Below are positions 1 through 8,271 of a DNA stretch of 58,660 bases, piece after piece (position 1 is the first letter of the stretch; each line of letters starts with the position of its first letter). The notes under the pieces are model-generated. The model worked only from the letters and a program-made list of their open reading frames with translations, ran no database searches and had not been told where the DNA came from. The position numbers and the translations under genes are program-made. This stretch comes from an uncultured Lachnospiraceae bacterium. GTDB lineage: Bacteria; Bacillota; Clostridia; Lachnospirales; Lachnospiraceae. Location: NCBI GenBank assembly GCA_905233955.1, contig CAJOFQ010000008.1, positions 1 through 58,660 on the forward strand. The letters run 5' to 3'.

Positions 1-77
1 ATTTTAATAAGGATAAGGAGACCGGGGTTAGGACGGTACAGTTTGGGGATAAGACGCTGGTGGAGGCTGTGGTATGA
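1..77 (+). CDS. 3' end of an unidentified gene
   Basis: An open frame enters from the left edge (frame starting at base 3) and stops with TGA at 75-77, giving about 24 C-terminal residues that end in DKTLVEAVV. It is 33 bp upstream of mtnA on the same strand and so may be the first part of the same operon; a kinase or phosphorylase feeding MtnA (mtnK or mtnP type) would fit the context, but too little is visible to recognise the family. Only the frame and the stop are seen; the operon link is inference. Confidence 0.45.
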   Translation, partial: FNKDKETGVRTVQFGDKTLVEAVV

Positions 78-110
78 TGTATGATTTTTTGAGGGATAGG
101 GGATAAAACA

Positions 111-1265
111 TTGAAGATTACAAAAGCCGAACGCAATTTGTGTTCAGTTCACCTCTCTGAGGATGAAAAAAGTGTAATAATAATTGATCAGCGTTTGCTG
201 CCACAGGAAGAAAAATATCTTTCGATTAACACACCGGAGGAGATGTATGATGCTATCAGGACTCTTGCTGTTCGGGGAGCCCCTGCGATAGGTATCTTTG
301 CAGCATATTCCATGTATGTTCTGGCTATAAGGTTTTGCCAGACTAATGAACAGAGTGTTTCTTCTGTAGAGCAGGAAAAAGTAAATAAAACTTCCGATTC
401 AGAGGACTGCATGCAGGTTAATCCTCACGATTTATTGGAATATCTTAGAAGCAAAGGAGATTATCTTGTATCATCCCGTCCAACTGCTGTTAATCTTTCG
501 TGGGCTGTAAGTCGTATGCTTTCTGTCGCGGAGAATTCGTCCGACCAGGATTACAATACTATTATTGATCTGCTGAAAAATGAAGCGATAGAAATTCACA
601 ATGAAGATATCAGGATGTGCCAAAGTATATCCGAATATGGTCTTACTCTGATAAAAGAAGGTGATGGCATACTCACACATTGCAATGCAGGCCCTCTTGC
701 TACATCCAGGTACGGCACGGCCCTAGGGCCTGTACTTCTGGCGCAGGAGCGTGGGATTAACATCAGGGTTTTTGCGGATGAAACCAGACCGCTTTTGCAG
801 GGAGCAAGACTTACCACATACGAGCTTGATCGCGCGGGAGTTGATGTAACACTTATTTGTGACAATATGGCGTCACTTGTGATGAAAAACGGATATATAA
901 ATGCCTGCTTTGTAGGCTGTGACAGGATTGCCGCAAATGGTGATTTTGCGAATAAGATTGGGACCTCAGGGGTAGCGATTTTAGCAAAGCACTATGGAAT
1001 ACCTTTTTATACCTTGGGGCCGGCATCTACGGTGGATATGAATTGCCCGACTGGGGATGATATCAGGATAGAAGAAAGAGACGGCGATGAGATAAAATGC
1101 CTGTGGTATGAGAAGCCCATGGCACCTGATAGCGTAAAATGTTATAATCCGGCATTTGATGTGACAGATCATACACTGGTAACTGCAATAGTAACTGACA
1201 GGGGAATTGTTTACCCGCCTTTTGATGAGGGCTTGAAGAAGCTGTTCGATAATAATGAAAAATGA
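111..1265 (+). CDS. mtnA: S-methyl-5-thioribose-1-phosphate isomerase (MtnA)
   Basis: Converts 5-methylthioribose 1-phosphate (and, in some bacteria, 5-deoxyribose 1-phosphate) to the ribulose 1-phosphate form, a cytosolic aldose-ketose isomerisation. The family signatures are clear: RGAPAIG at about 55-61, the catalytic Cys191 in HCNAG, and Asp271 in [10 protein letters not shown]; the 80-residue gap between them equals that in Bacillus MtnA. An extra loop of roughly 30 polar residues (about 76-106) makes the protein a little longer (384 aa) than usual. Start is TTG at 111, preceded by a GGATAGGGGAT purine stretch. The last codons overlap the aldolase start by 11 bp, so the two are translationally coupled. 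That partner, rather than a mtnWXBD set, suggests the DHAP-shunt version of the pathway (inference). Confidence 0.93.
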   Translation: MKITKAERNLCSVHLSEDEKSVIIIDQRLLPQEEKYLSINTPEEMYDAIRTLAVRGAPAIGIFAAYSMYVLAIRFCQTNEQSVSSVEQEKVNKTSDSEDCMQVNPHDLLEYLRSKGDYLVSSRPTAVNLSWAVSRMLSVAENSSDQDYNTIIDLLKNEAIEIHNEDIRMCQSISEYGLTLIKEGDGILTHCNAGPLATSRYGTALGPVLLAQERGINIRVFADETRPLLQGARLTTYELDRAGVDVTLICDNMASLVMKNGYINACFVGCDRIAANGDFANKIGTSGVAILAKHYGIPFYTLGPASTVDMNCPTGDDIRIEERDGDEIKCLWYEKPMAPDSVKCYNPAFDVTDHTLVTAIVTDRGIVYPPFDEGLKKLFDNNEK

Positions 1266-1818
1266 TATAGTATATTTCTTTAAAAAACTTTATGAACAGG
1301 GTGCGGTGACGCTTTATGAGGGTAATATTTCCGTGAGAGATGAGGATGTTATTTTTATCACGCCTTCACAGCAGAGCAAGGAAACTATTGATGCAGGCAT
1401 GATTGTAGAAATGGATCTCGATGGGAATCTGCTGTCGGATAACGGATACAAACCTTCATCAGAGTACAAAATGCATCAGGAGCTTTATAAGTTGCGTGAT
1501 GATATAGGCGCTGTTGTTCATACGCACAGTACTTATGCTACGGCATTTGCGCTTAGGGGGAATCCGATAGTCAGCAATCTGGCCGAGCTTGAAATGTTCT
1601 TCGGAGGAGAGATTCCATGCTGCTCATATGGCAAGCCGGGAACAGACGAGATTTTCCGTGACTTCAAGCAATTTTTTGTCAGAGAAAACAAAAATGTGGC
1701 ACTGCTTGAAAGACACGGAATCGTAGCTGTGGGTGGAAATGTTGAAGAAGCCTTTGCACGAGCGCAAACAGCCGAGAAAATTGCAAAGATAACGCTGCTT
1801 GCGGCTATGGTGCGGTAG
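1255..1818 (+). CDS. Class II aldolase, probable 5-(methylthio)/5-deoxy-ribulose-1-phosphate aldolase
   Basis: Class II (zinc) aldolase/adducin fold of the fuculose-phosphate aldolase type, 187 aa. Zinc ligands are seen as His89 and His91 (VVHTHSTYA) and His154 (ERHGIVAVG), with the catalytic glutamate about residue 70 (KPSSEYKMH). ATG at 1255 lies inside the end of mtnA. Because its partner makes a (methylthio/deoxy)ribulose 1-phosphate, the likely reaction is retro-aldol cleavage to dihydroxyacetone phosphate and methylthioacetaldehyde or acetaldehyde, as known for the DHAP shunt aldolases of Rhodospirillum and Bacillus thuringiensis. L-fuculose-, rhamnulose- or ribulose-phosphate substrates cannot be excluded from sequence. 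A terminator follows directly. Confidence 0.85.
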   Translation: MKNDIVYFFKKLYEQGAVTLYEGNISVRDEDVIFITPSQQSKETIDAGMIVEMDLDGNLLSDNGYKPSSEYKMHQELYKLRDDIGAVVHTHSTYATAFALRGNPIVSNLAELEMFFGGEIPCCSYGKPGTDEIFRDFKQFFVRENKNVALLERHGIVAVGGNVEEAFARAQTAEKIAKITLLAAMVR

Positions 1819-1832
1819 ATGTTGTATATATT

Positions 1833-1862
1833 ACGGGCAGGGATTACCTGCTCGTATTTTTT
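1833..1862 (+). terminator. Rho-independent terminator after the mtnA-aldolase operon
   Basis: Stem ACGGGCAGG / CCTGCTCGT (one G-U pair) with a five-base loop, then ATTTTTT. Almost the same hairpin with the same flanks recurs at 8074-8102 after another gene. Confidence 0.85.
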
Positions 1863-1930
1863 GTGATTAAGAAACTGTTCAGAAATATATTAAAATTCCC
1901 AGGTTATTATTTAACAGTGAATAAATACCC

Positions 1931-2198
1931 CTGTCCGGTGTGGGATGTTTTTATGTTGGCATGTTCAGGTATTCTTCGGACTGATAAATATCAGACTGTG
2001 TTTTTATGAGTTGATTCCGTACGGCGACCGGCATTAATGCCCCATCCAAGGGTGTCGCTTCGGCGCCAAGCGCCTGTCGCTCCTAATGCCTTTGCGCAGC
2101 ATCCGTGCTGCGCAATCGCCTGATTCCATACACAGTCTGTATTTATCGTGTCCTCGAATAATTCACATGCAAACATAAAATCACTCCACACCTGATAG
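1931..2198. repeat. 268-bp long imperfect inverted-repeat element with inner hairpins
   Basis: The left arm (1931-2001) and the reverse complement of the right arm (2130-2198) align over about 70 bases with scattered mismatches and small gaps; the innermost nine bases AGACTGTGT (1993-2001) / ACACAGTCT (2130-2138) pair perfectly. The centre holds further palindromes: GCATTAATGC (2031-2040) and GCGCAGCA-TCCG-TGCTGCGC (2094-2113). The element would fold into one very long hairpin with a branched head. No transposase or credible gene lies inside; a 93-aa antisense reading frame across it is explained by the repeat. A MITE-like insertion or a structured RNA are both possible. Confidence 0.7.
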
Positions 2199-2346
2199 AT
2201 ATGCTGAAATCGATAGTATTTTTGTTGAGAATTAAGGGCGAAAAACTTGACGAGGGGGGTAAGAGTGTACACTGAGTCTTGTTGTATTAGCTTGATGAAA
2301 ATATCGAGCTATACGGGATAATTACGAATGAGGAGGTTTTTGAAGG

Positions 2347-4593
2347 ATGAGGAAGAGAGGAATGGCATTGTTGCTTTCTATAGCTTTGGGAGCAACGGGT
2401 GTATTTGCGGGAACATTGATTTCAAATCATTTAGGGTCATATATGCCAGTGGTTAAGGCTACTGATCCGGATGATGGTGCAGGAGATGCGCTAAGTGATT
2501 TGGCTTTTCATGAGAATGTAATAAATGCTAATGTAAGAGAAGTGGTACATAACAATATAGTTTTAAGTGGTGGATCGGAAGCTGATTATGAAATAGAATA
2601 TTCAAGCTCTGATAGTAATATTGCTGCTATAGAGAGTTCTGCAGGAACGAGCCCGTTGATAGTAGATGTAAAATGTGTTGGGGCAGGAGAAGCTATTATT
2701 ACGGCAAAGGTTAAGAAAAAATCAGGGGATCAACAAACAAGTGAAAAAGAGCTAAGTTTTACTGTAATTGTTGAACCCAGATCTTCTACACAGACGGATA
2801 CAATCACTTCCAGTGATATTAAGTGGAGCGAAAGAGGTGGTTGGGGTGAATTTAAAACAAATGCAAAAGACGGAGATTATGTAGAGGTACAATTAAAAAA
2901 AGATAATGATGAGTTAATATTTAGTGATACACAGTTTCGTGTAGGAAGTGGAGATTTAACGGTTGAAGATGGTCTTGCAACTGCGAGATTTGTACAAGCC
3001 ATTCGGGAATCTGGCAGTTACAGGTATCGCGTAGAATCAGGAAATGGATGGAGTGATTGGAGTGAAGAGTTTATATATAATGCCGCGTATTCTCCACTTT
3101 CTGATGTATCAGACTTAAAATGGAGCAGCGCAAAGCAGTCTGTAGCAACATGGCGTGATGATTCTAATGATGTGGATTCGATAGAACGCTATGATGTAGA
3201 TGTTTTTGAAGCTGATAATCAGGAATATGCTCTAATCAGCAGTGTTGCGTGGCCAGACTATGGTAAAACTAGTGGTGTATATAAGGTTGACTTTGGAATG
3301 AGTATGGCAAACTATTTAGATGATTTGGATAATAAGCAATACTATTTTAAAGTACGGCCAATAAGTAAAGATTTAAAAAAACACGCGCATGCTAAGTATC
3401 CAACAGCAAAATCTGATTATTTGACAAAAGTTGAGGAAACAGCTGATTTGCAGGAGGCGATATCAAAGGCTCTAGAGAAGGGAGATAAGTCATTTATTAC
3501 AGATAAATATGATTCTAACTCTGAAAAGGACGGTCTTGCAAAAACTATTCAAGGAAGTGAAAGTACACAGAAGCAGATTGAGCAACTGGAAAAGGCCTAT
3601 GCATCAAATAACGGCATTGAAGTGAAGGCACCTGTTTCACAGGATTCCAGGATTGATGCAAGTGAGATAAAGGTAATCGGAGCAGGGCTTAATGCAAAAT
3701 CAAATAGTAGTATCGGTTTGAATGTGCTGCCGACTTCGACTATTCCAGATAACTATAATAAGGATAAGTATACTGATACCTATGCATTTGAGATGAATCT
3801 TACCAATGATGGGAAGGAAGTATCAGGATATCTTGATGTACCGGTAACAATAACGCTTCCAATACCTGAAGGAAAAAGTTATAAGAGTTTAAGAATACTT
3901 CATTTTTCCAGTTGGGGTGTTGAAGAGATCGCTCCCGTACGAATAGATAGTACGCATGTGATGTTTACTATCTCACATTTTTCGACATTTGCTTTTGCTG
4001 AATCAAGTGAAAGTGACAGTAGCAGTTCGTCAAATGCTACGAAGTCCTCTGGCAATAGTGGAGGGTCTACGAGGAACAGTAGTCCAGCATTGATTTCTTC
4101 GAGTAGCAATAGTAGTTCATCATCAAGCAGCAGTTCCAGTTCATCTGGTTACTCTAAGGGAGATGTAAAGTATGCTGGCAAGGGTGCAAGTAAGGCTGAA
4201 TATAAGAAGCTTAGTAGCAGTTCTGTTCGGTATGAAGCTGCATACATAAGTGATAAGGCGACTAAGGCTGTAGTTCCTGCCACTGTTAAAATTGGAGGAA
4301 AGACATACAAGGTTACTTCTATTGCACCTAAGGCGTTTGCAAAGAAGAAAAATCTGAAATCGTTGGTAATTGGAAAGAATGTTAAGAAGATAGGTGCTGA
4401 GGCGTTTAGTGGATGTGTGAAGCTTAAAACGATAACAATTAATACCCGTGGGCTTAGTAAGAAGAATGTAAAAGGTTCTCTTAAAGATTCTTCTGTAAAT
4501 ACGATTAAGGCTCCAGCAAAGGTGGTTGATAGTTATAAAAAGTTCTTCACAAAGGCTAATGCAGGCAAAAAAGCAAAGGTTAAGGAAAAATAA
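2347..4593 (+). CDS. Secreted surface protein with Ig-like and C-terminal LRR_5 (BspA-like) domains
   Basis: Exported protein, 748 aa. A signal peptide is seen at 1-22 (KR, hydrophobic ALLLSIALGATGVFAG). Residues about 50-145 look like a bacterial Ig-like (Big) domain; the middle (about 150-540) holds repeated WS.R/W-rich stretches that may be fibronectin-like; a serine-rich linker of about 60 residues (555-608) separates it from a lysine-rich C-terminal leucine-rich module of the LRR_5/BspA type (IAPKAFAKKKNLKSL, IGAEAFSGCVKLKTI). No LPxTG motif is visible. Start ATG has GAGGAGG 12 bases upstream. Codon use and base composition look AT-richer than the housekeeping block. The same C-terminal module ends the protein at 51268. 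Role unknown; adhesion or substrate binding is inferred from the architecture only. Confidence 0.75.
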   Translation: MRKRGMALLLSIALGATGVFAGTLISNHLGSYMPVVKATDPDDGAGDALSDLAFHENVINANVREVVHNNIVLSGGSEADYEIEYSSSDSNIAAIESSAGTSPLIVDVKCVGAGEAIITAKVKKKSGDQQTSEKELSFTVIVEPRSSTQTDTITSSDIKWSERGGWGEFKTNAKDGDYVEVQLKKDNDELIFSDTQFRVGSGDLTVEDGLATARFVQAIRESGSYRYRVESGNGWSDWSEEFIYNAAYSPLSDVSDLKWSSAKQSVATWRDDSNDVDSIERYDVDVFEADNQEYALISSVAWPDYGKTSGVYKVDFGMSMANYLDDLDNKQYYFKVRPISKDLKKHAHAKYPTAKSDYLTKVEETADLQEAISKALEKGDKSFITDKYDSNSEKDGLAKTIQGSESTQKQIEQLEKAYASNNGIEVKAPVSQDSRIDASEIKVIGAGLNAKSNSSIGLNVLPTSTIPDNYNKDKYTDTYAFEMNLTNDGKEVSGYLDVPVTITLPIPEGKSYKSLRILHFSSWGVEEIAPVRIDSTHVMFTISHFSTFAFAESSESDSSSSSNATKSSGNSGGSTRNSSPALISSSSNSSSSSSSSSSSSGYSKGDVKYAGKGASKAEYKKLSSSSVRYEAAYISDKATKAVVPATVKIGGKTYKVTSIAPKAFAKKKNLKSLVIGKNVKKIGAEAFSGCVKLKTITINTRGLSKKNVKGSLKDSSVNTIKAPAKVVDSYKKFFTKANAGKKAKVKEK

Positions 4594-4633
4594 TTACGGA
4601 AGTGTTTTCAAGACAGTAAAATAAAGCTACATT

Positions 4634-4671
4634 AAGGGCATAACGGCATGGCGGCTGTTGTGCCCTTTTAT
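4634..4671 (+). terminator. Terminator after the LRR_5 surface protein
   Basis: AAGGGCATAAC pairs with GTTGTGCCCTT with a single mismatch, followed by TTAT. It lies 40 bp after the stop. The bases from here to about 4910 hold no gene that I can recognise. Confidence 0.7.
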
Positions 4672-4910
4672 GTGTGCGTCCGAATAATGGCAAAAAAAGA
4701 GCGGCTACCGATACATATACAATAACGGCTCCGCTCAATAAAATTATACATGTAAAAATACCAAATCAAGAAAAACCATATCTTTTGGAGATATATCCAG
4801 GATGAAACTACCAACTACCAGTTATCAAATAGCAAATAAATGGTAGTTGATAAAATATGGATCACTCACTCATATGCATTAACTTCTCAGCATTGCCATG
4901 GTAAAGCATC

Positions 4911-5069
4911 TCAAATCCTGTCAAACCCGAGCACGGACTTAGCGCACTCAAAAGCTTCCTGTGACATATTGCCGCTGGTGGTAACCCAGATATTGTGCTG
5001 GAAATAATAACTTACATCGTGCTTGTGTACAAGATCCTCATCTATTGAAGCGTTAAGATGTGCATCCAT
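4911..5069 (-). pseudogene. C-terminal fragment of an amidohydrolase-family protein
   Basis: A 52-codon frame starts with ATG immediately after the TGA of the upstream lipoprotein gene. Its residues IWVTTSGNMSQEAFECAKSV resemble the conserved segment near the C-terminus of ACMSD/2,3-dihydroxybenzoate-decarboxylase-like amidohydrolases (normally followed by a GxDRILFSxDYP motif). Here the frame ends right after GFDRI, before the metal-ligand Asp, and the N-terminal two thirds of the barrel are missing. It is best read as a decayed remnant. Family assignment rests on one motif. Confidence 0.5.
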
Positions 5070-6116
5070 TCAATCTGATGTCGGAGCAGGAGCCCAAGCC
5101 TTTACTCTTTTTACCGCGTTTTCCTGAATGTTAGTGTACCAAAGCGTATAATCACCGCCGTGATAGCTATCGGGACCGAAGCCCAGAGCCTCATCCAAAG
5201 GCTCAAGTACATCCGTATGTGTCACGACAACTCCGCGCTCGGTATTAAGCTGAGCGTCTGCTGCTTCAGGAAATACTTCGAATTCGCCGGTGTCATCATT
5301 GCGTATGCGTGCGCCGAGACACTCTTCTTTTCCGGCGTAAGTATCATCACGACTCCAATTCAATGGGTTGATTGAAATCGCGCCTTCAAGAACCACAAAA
5401 TTATCAGCGTTGGCATTGCCTTCGCCCTCGGTATTCCAGGAAATGACAACCCCGGTATCATCTTCTTTTTCGGCAAATTTCAGATGAGAATTCTCATCTA
5501 AGTAATCATCGGTAATCGAATATCCGAGTACATATGCAGCAATCATACGCTCATAGTATTCCTGATGCTCCTTCATATATTCTGATAAAACATAAGTCAT
5601 AAGCTGCGAACCCTGCGAATGGGACGCAAGAAAGAAGGGACGACCATTATTTAAGTTTTCAAAATAATAATCAAGCGCCGCATAAATGTCAGACTTCGGC
5701 GTAGCCTGAAGCAATTCGTCTCTTTTCTCTGCAGAGCCGGAAATGTCGGGATCTGCCATGTTTATTTGACGATAATACGGGGCGAATACATTCGTGGCCT
5801 TTTCATAGGCGCTCGCCTGGGTATCATATGTCAGATCTGCTTGTGAGCGCATCTGCTCGTTATCTATATCGCATACCTGGGCAGCGTCCTCAGAAGGATC
5901 GGTATATGCGGTGGGATATATATAGAATGTATCGGCTGTCTTTGTGATGTCAGGTTTCGCCAGCCAGTTTGAATCATTTGAATAGTCCGAAGCTCCACTG
6001 CCCGAGGCTGTACCGGAAGTATCACCTCCACCAGTCGTTTGGCTCGCTCCACAGCCTGTGATTAGTACACAGATTAACATTATTACTGTTATCTGTGACA
6101 AAATTTTCTTCCCCAT
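5070..6116 (-). CDS. DUF3089 alpha/beta-hydrolase-like lipoprotein
   Basis: Predicted membrane-anchored lipoprotein of 348 aa. The N-terminus is a type II signal peptide with lipobox LITGCG, followed by a Gly/Ser/Thr-rich linker (about 25-45) and then a DUF3089 domain: FYIYPTAY near the start and the nucleophile elbow ASHSQGS in the middle, with late Asp and His residues that could complete a Ser-Asp-His triad. Start chosen at ATG 6116, which has GGAGGGCT seven bases upstream; a 16-codon N-terminal extension without a ribosome site is less likely. A good promoter lies at 6163-6191. Its stop abuts a decayed amidohydrolase fragment. Substrate unknown; an esterase or lipase is a guess from the fold. 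Confidence 0.8.
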   Translation of the reverse strand: MGKKILSQITVIMLICVLITGCGASQTTGGGDTSGTASGSGASDYSNDSNWLAKPDITKTADTFYIYPTAYTDPSEDAAQVCDIDNEQMRSQADLTYDTQASAYEKATNVFAPYYRQINMADPDISGSAEKRDELLQATPKSDIYAALDYYFENLNNGRPFFLASHSQGSQLMTYVLSEYMKEHQEYYERMIAAYVLGYSITDDYLDENSHLKFAEKEDDTGVVISWNTEGEGNANADNFVVLEGAISINPLNWSRDDTYAGKEECLGARIRNDDTGEFEVFPEAADAQLNTERGVVVTHTDVLEPLDEALGFGPDSYHGGDYTLWYTNIQENAVKRVKAWAPAPTSD

Positions 6117-6162
6117 ATTAAGCCCTCCATATACAATTTTACATTTGTCTGTTACAGCTCTC

Positions 6163-6191
6163 ATAGTACAATATGTACCAGGTTATTTCAA
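6163..6191 (-). promoter_or_regulatory. Promoter of the DUF3089 lipoprotein
   Basis: On the minus strand TTGAAA (6191-6186), 17-base spacer, TACTAT (6168-6163). The spacer and -10 include the palindrome-like TAGTACAATATGTAC, a possible operator. Confidence 0.55.
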
Positions 6192-6289
6192 ACTAAAATA
6201 GGAACAATTCAAACTTGCATATATTAAGGGTAGGGATCATTTGCCCGTTTTTGTAATACAAGTCATAATAATACACAGAAAAGTGCCTA

Positions 6290-6318
6290 TTGAATCTTAG
6301 GAACTTTGTTATTATAAT
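6290..6318 (+). promoter_or_regulatory. Strong sigma-A-type promoter placing +1 at the ATG of the next gene
   Basis: TTGAAT (6290-6295), 17-base spacer, perfect TATAAT (6313-6318). The expected transcription start, about seven bases downstream, coincides with the ATG at 6325, so the message would be leaderless or nearly so. Confidence 0.65.
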
Positions 6319-6324
6319 GGGTGC

Positions 6325-6648
6325 ATGAATATCGAAGTCGAAGATGAAATACTGCTTGAAGCGGTTTCCGATGAGGAAAAATACGATCGTGCTGTGAAGG
6401 CACTGTTCCTTAATCCGCGTATTCTTGCACCGATAATCAAAATGGCGATAAGTGAATTTGCGGATATGCCTGTGGAAGATATCATTGATAGTATTAGAGA
6501 TATCTCAGATAAAGACGCAGTGGATGATGTTTCTGCCATGGCATACCGTAACGATAGAGGAGGTAAGAAGGATGGGTGGATTTGGAAAGGCACTGGCAGA
6601 GAAAAACCTTCTGCAAGGGAGAAAAGAAGGAAAAGAAGAAGGACTTAG
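6325..6648 (+). pseudogene. Decayed Rpn/PD-(D/E)XK transposase-like gene, N-terminal part
   Basis: A 107-codon frame whose first ~70 residues (EAVSDEEKYDRAVKALFLN, then IIKMAISEFADMPVEDI and DISDKDAVDD) look like the N-terminus of the long PD-(D/E)XK nuclease/Rpn-like family seen widely in Lachnospiraceae. The nuclease core normally found after this point is absent; the frame runs into a Lys/Arg-rich tail out of phase with the EGIKEG repeats that overlap it in another frame. I read this as a gene with a large internal deletion that also shifted the frame. The promoter is intact. Confidence 0.5.
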
Positions 6649-6817
6649 AGAAGGGAAAGAAGAAGGGATTAAAGAAGGAATTAAAGAAGGAATTAAGGAG
6701 GGTGCTCAGGGGGCACATGATAATATCCTCAATAATATAATCAAAAATCTAATGAATGCTAATTCAACACTATCAAAAGAGCAGGCAACAGAACAGGCCA
6801 AAGCTTTAATGGCATAG
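6572..6817 (+). CDS. Small protein with KEG repeats (C-terminal remnant of an Rpn-like gene)
   Basis: 81-aa frame starting at ATG 6572 behind GGAGGTAAGAAGG, overlapping the end of the N-terminal remnant in a different frame. It contains a charged run of RKEGKEEG / KEGIKEG units (about residues 16-43), which in Rpn-type proteins links the nuclease to a short helical C-terminus, here ending STLSKEQATEQAKALMA. The ribosome site means it could still be made as a small helical protein, but origin as a leftover 3' end is more likely. Function unknown. Confidence 0.4.
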   Translation: MGGFGKALAEKNLLQGRKEGKEEGLREGKEEGIKEGIKEGIKEGAQGAHDNILNNIIKNLMNANSTLSKEQATEQAKALMA

Positions 6818-6885
6818 CTGGCGCCGTAAATTAACATAGTCGCTATTGGATATAATACGGGCAGATCGTATGGATCGCTATTCTC

Positions 6886-6917
6886 AACAACCTCGAAAAA
6901 AATCGGGGTTGTTTTAT
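6886..6917 (+). terminator. Terminator after the decayed Rpn-like gene
   Basis: AACAACCTCGA / TCGGGGTTGTT (one G-U-type imperfection) around an A6 loop, followed by TTAT. The downstream bases TTTTATGCTTGAAACAA recur exactly at 8099-8115 behind the next terminator. Confidence 0.7.
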
Positions 6918-7089
6918 GCTTGAAACAACCACGGCTAAATGTAATATTGTAAGAATAATGGACATGACGGGATAACAAGACACAAAAATTGCTTTTAATG
7001 GTGGTATATGGTAATATGACGGTGTATACTGTGTCAGCGGATTTGAAACGACAAAATAATTCGTTTGCGAGTATAAAGGAGAATGCGTA

Positions 7090-8052
7090 TTGACAGACTT
7101 ACCATTACAAAACGAAAAGACATATGACTCTGTATTTTGGACCGGCGTTGTGAAGATGACACAATTCTTGGTTCCGCTAATCAATGAGGCTTTTGGAGAA
7201 AAGTTTACAGAAGCTGCAAAGGTTGTGTTAAAGCCAGGCAAACAGGTGACGGAGTCAGTTGATGGTGCTTTTGAACAGGGTGAAGTAGACACTCTGGCAG
7301 AAGTTTCCGAGGATTTTGGAGAGCTTGTAGTAAAGAATATACAGGCCAAAGAGGATGGAGATTTAGCAATTCGTATTGCTGAATATGGTGCGGCTTATGC
7401 ATACAGTAATGTAAAGTGGACAGATAACGGGGCGGAAATGACAATCCCTCATGCGGCGGTGATCTTTCTGCGGTCAAGAGAAAGTACGTCGGATAATTAT
7501 ACAATAAAAGTAAATTATCCGGGAGGGAGTGTTGAATATAAGGCTCCGGTGATAAAGATCAGGGATTACACTATAGACGATATTTTTCAGAAACATTTGC
7601 TTTTGTTACTTCCGTTCTTTCCTTTTCTATATGAGAATGAGTTGGAGGAAATGGATAAGGATGCCGATAAAATCAATGACTTACACAAAGTGCTTGATGA
7701 TGTGAATCATCGATTGGATGAAATGGTGACAAATGGAGATATACTGGAGTCAAATAAGCATCATCTGATTGACTGGACACAACGGGTATTTGATAAATTG
7801 ACTGTTAGATATGAAAATGTGCAGAAGGGAGTTGATGAAATTATGGGTGGATATATTTTACATACCAGGACGGATGACATAATAGAGCAAGGAATAGAAC
7901 AAGGAATAGAACAAGGAATTAGTCAAGGTCATAGAGAAGACGCCATACGCATGAGCGAAGATGGACTTCCGCCTGAGAAGATAGCGCAGTATGTTGGAGA
8001 GGATGTTTCTACTGTTAAAGAGTGGCTGTCGTCTTCATTGGTGATGGCGTAG
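7090..8052 (+). CDS. Rpn-like / PD-(D/E)XK family protein with EQGI repeats
   Basis: 320 aa, unrecognised in detail but with the architecture of Rpn-type recombination-promoting nuclease-like proteins: an N-terminal alpha/beta part (about 10-165), a helical region (about 190-260) and a C-terminal run of four near-identical GIEQ/GISQ units (about 267-280) followed by a short helix-turn-helix-like tail (DGLPPEKIAQYVGEDVSTV). The start is TTG at 7090 with AAGGAG ten bases upstream; no ATG fits as well. The catalytic PD-(D/E)XK residues cannot be assigned with certainty by eye. It sits beside a decayed relative and shares terminator and 3' flank sequences with it, which suggests an old tandem duplication. 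Confidence 0.65.
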   Translation: MTDLPLQNEKTYDSVFWTGVVKMTQFLVPLINEAFGEKFTEAAKVVLKPGKQVTESVDGAFEQGEVDTLAEVSEDFGELVVKNIQAKEDGDLAIRIAEYGAAYAYSNVKWTDNGAEMTIPHAAVIFLRSRESTSDNYTIKVNYPGGSVEYKAPVIKIRDYTIDDIFQKHLLLLLPFFPFLYENELEEMDKDADKINDLHKVLDDVNHRLDEMVTNGDILESNKHHLIDWTQRVFDKLTVRYENVQKGVDEIMGGYILHTRTDDIIEQGIEQGIEQGISQGHREDAIRMSEDGLPPEKIAQYVGEDVSTVKEWLSSSLVMA

Positions 8053-8073
8053 GTAGTAGTTTGGGTATTTATT

Positions 8074-8102
8074 ACGGGCAGGGGTCACCTGCTCGTATTT
8101 TT
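8074..8102 (+). terminator. Terminator after the Rpn-like gene
   Basis: ACGGGCAGG / CCTGCTCGT hairpin with loop GGTCA, then ATTTTT; nearly identical to 1833-1862. Confidence 0.85.
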
Positions 8103-8139
8103 ATGCTTGAAACAATTTGTACTTGTTAACGAGGATTCG

Positions 8140-8271
8140 ATGAGGAACAATGACAAGGTTATGGCAAAATACACGGATAATCCAGAAAATCAGCTGCTAA
8201 TAGTTCGCATCGTCTTTGGCTGTGCTGCTGTAATATTGGGAATTTGTATATTTAAGAACAGGAAAAGATGA
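8140..8271 (+). CDS. Small single-pass membrane protein (43 aa)
   Basis: ATG at 8140 with CGAGGA just upstream opens a 43-codon frame: a polar N-terminus (MRNNDKVMAKYTDNPENQ) then a hydrophobic segment (about 20-37, IVRIVFGCAAVILGICIF) and a basic end KNRKR. This is the classic layout of a small N-out/C-in membrane protein. No homologue recognised. A 62-nt repeated hairpin element begins at its stop codon. Confidence 0.5.
   Translation: MRNNDKVMAKYTDNPENQLLIVRIVFGCAAVILGICIFKNRKR

Noticed and set aside
1991-2272. 93-codon minus-strand frame
   Set aside because: It runs along the hairpins and right arm of the 268-bp inverted repeat; no ribosome site and the protein has no fold-like pattern.
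7890-7925. Tandem AGAACAAGGAATAG-like units
   Set aside because: They encode the GIEQ repeats of the Rpn-like protein and stay in frame, so are not listed as a separate repeat element.
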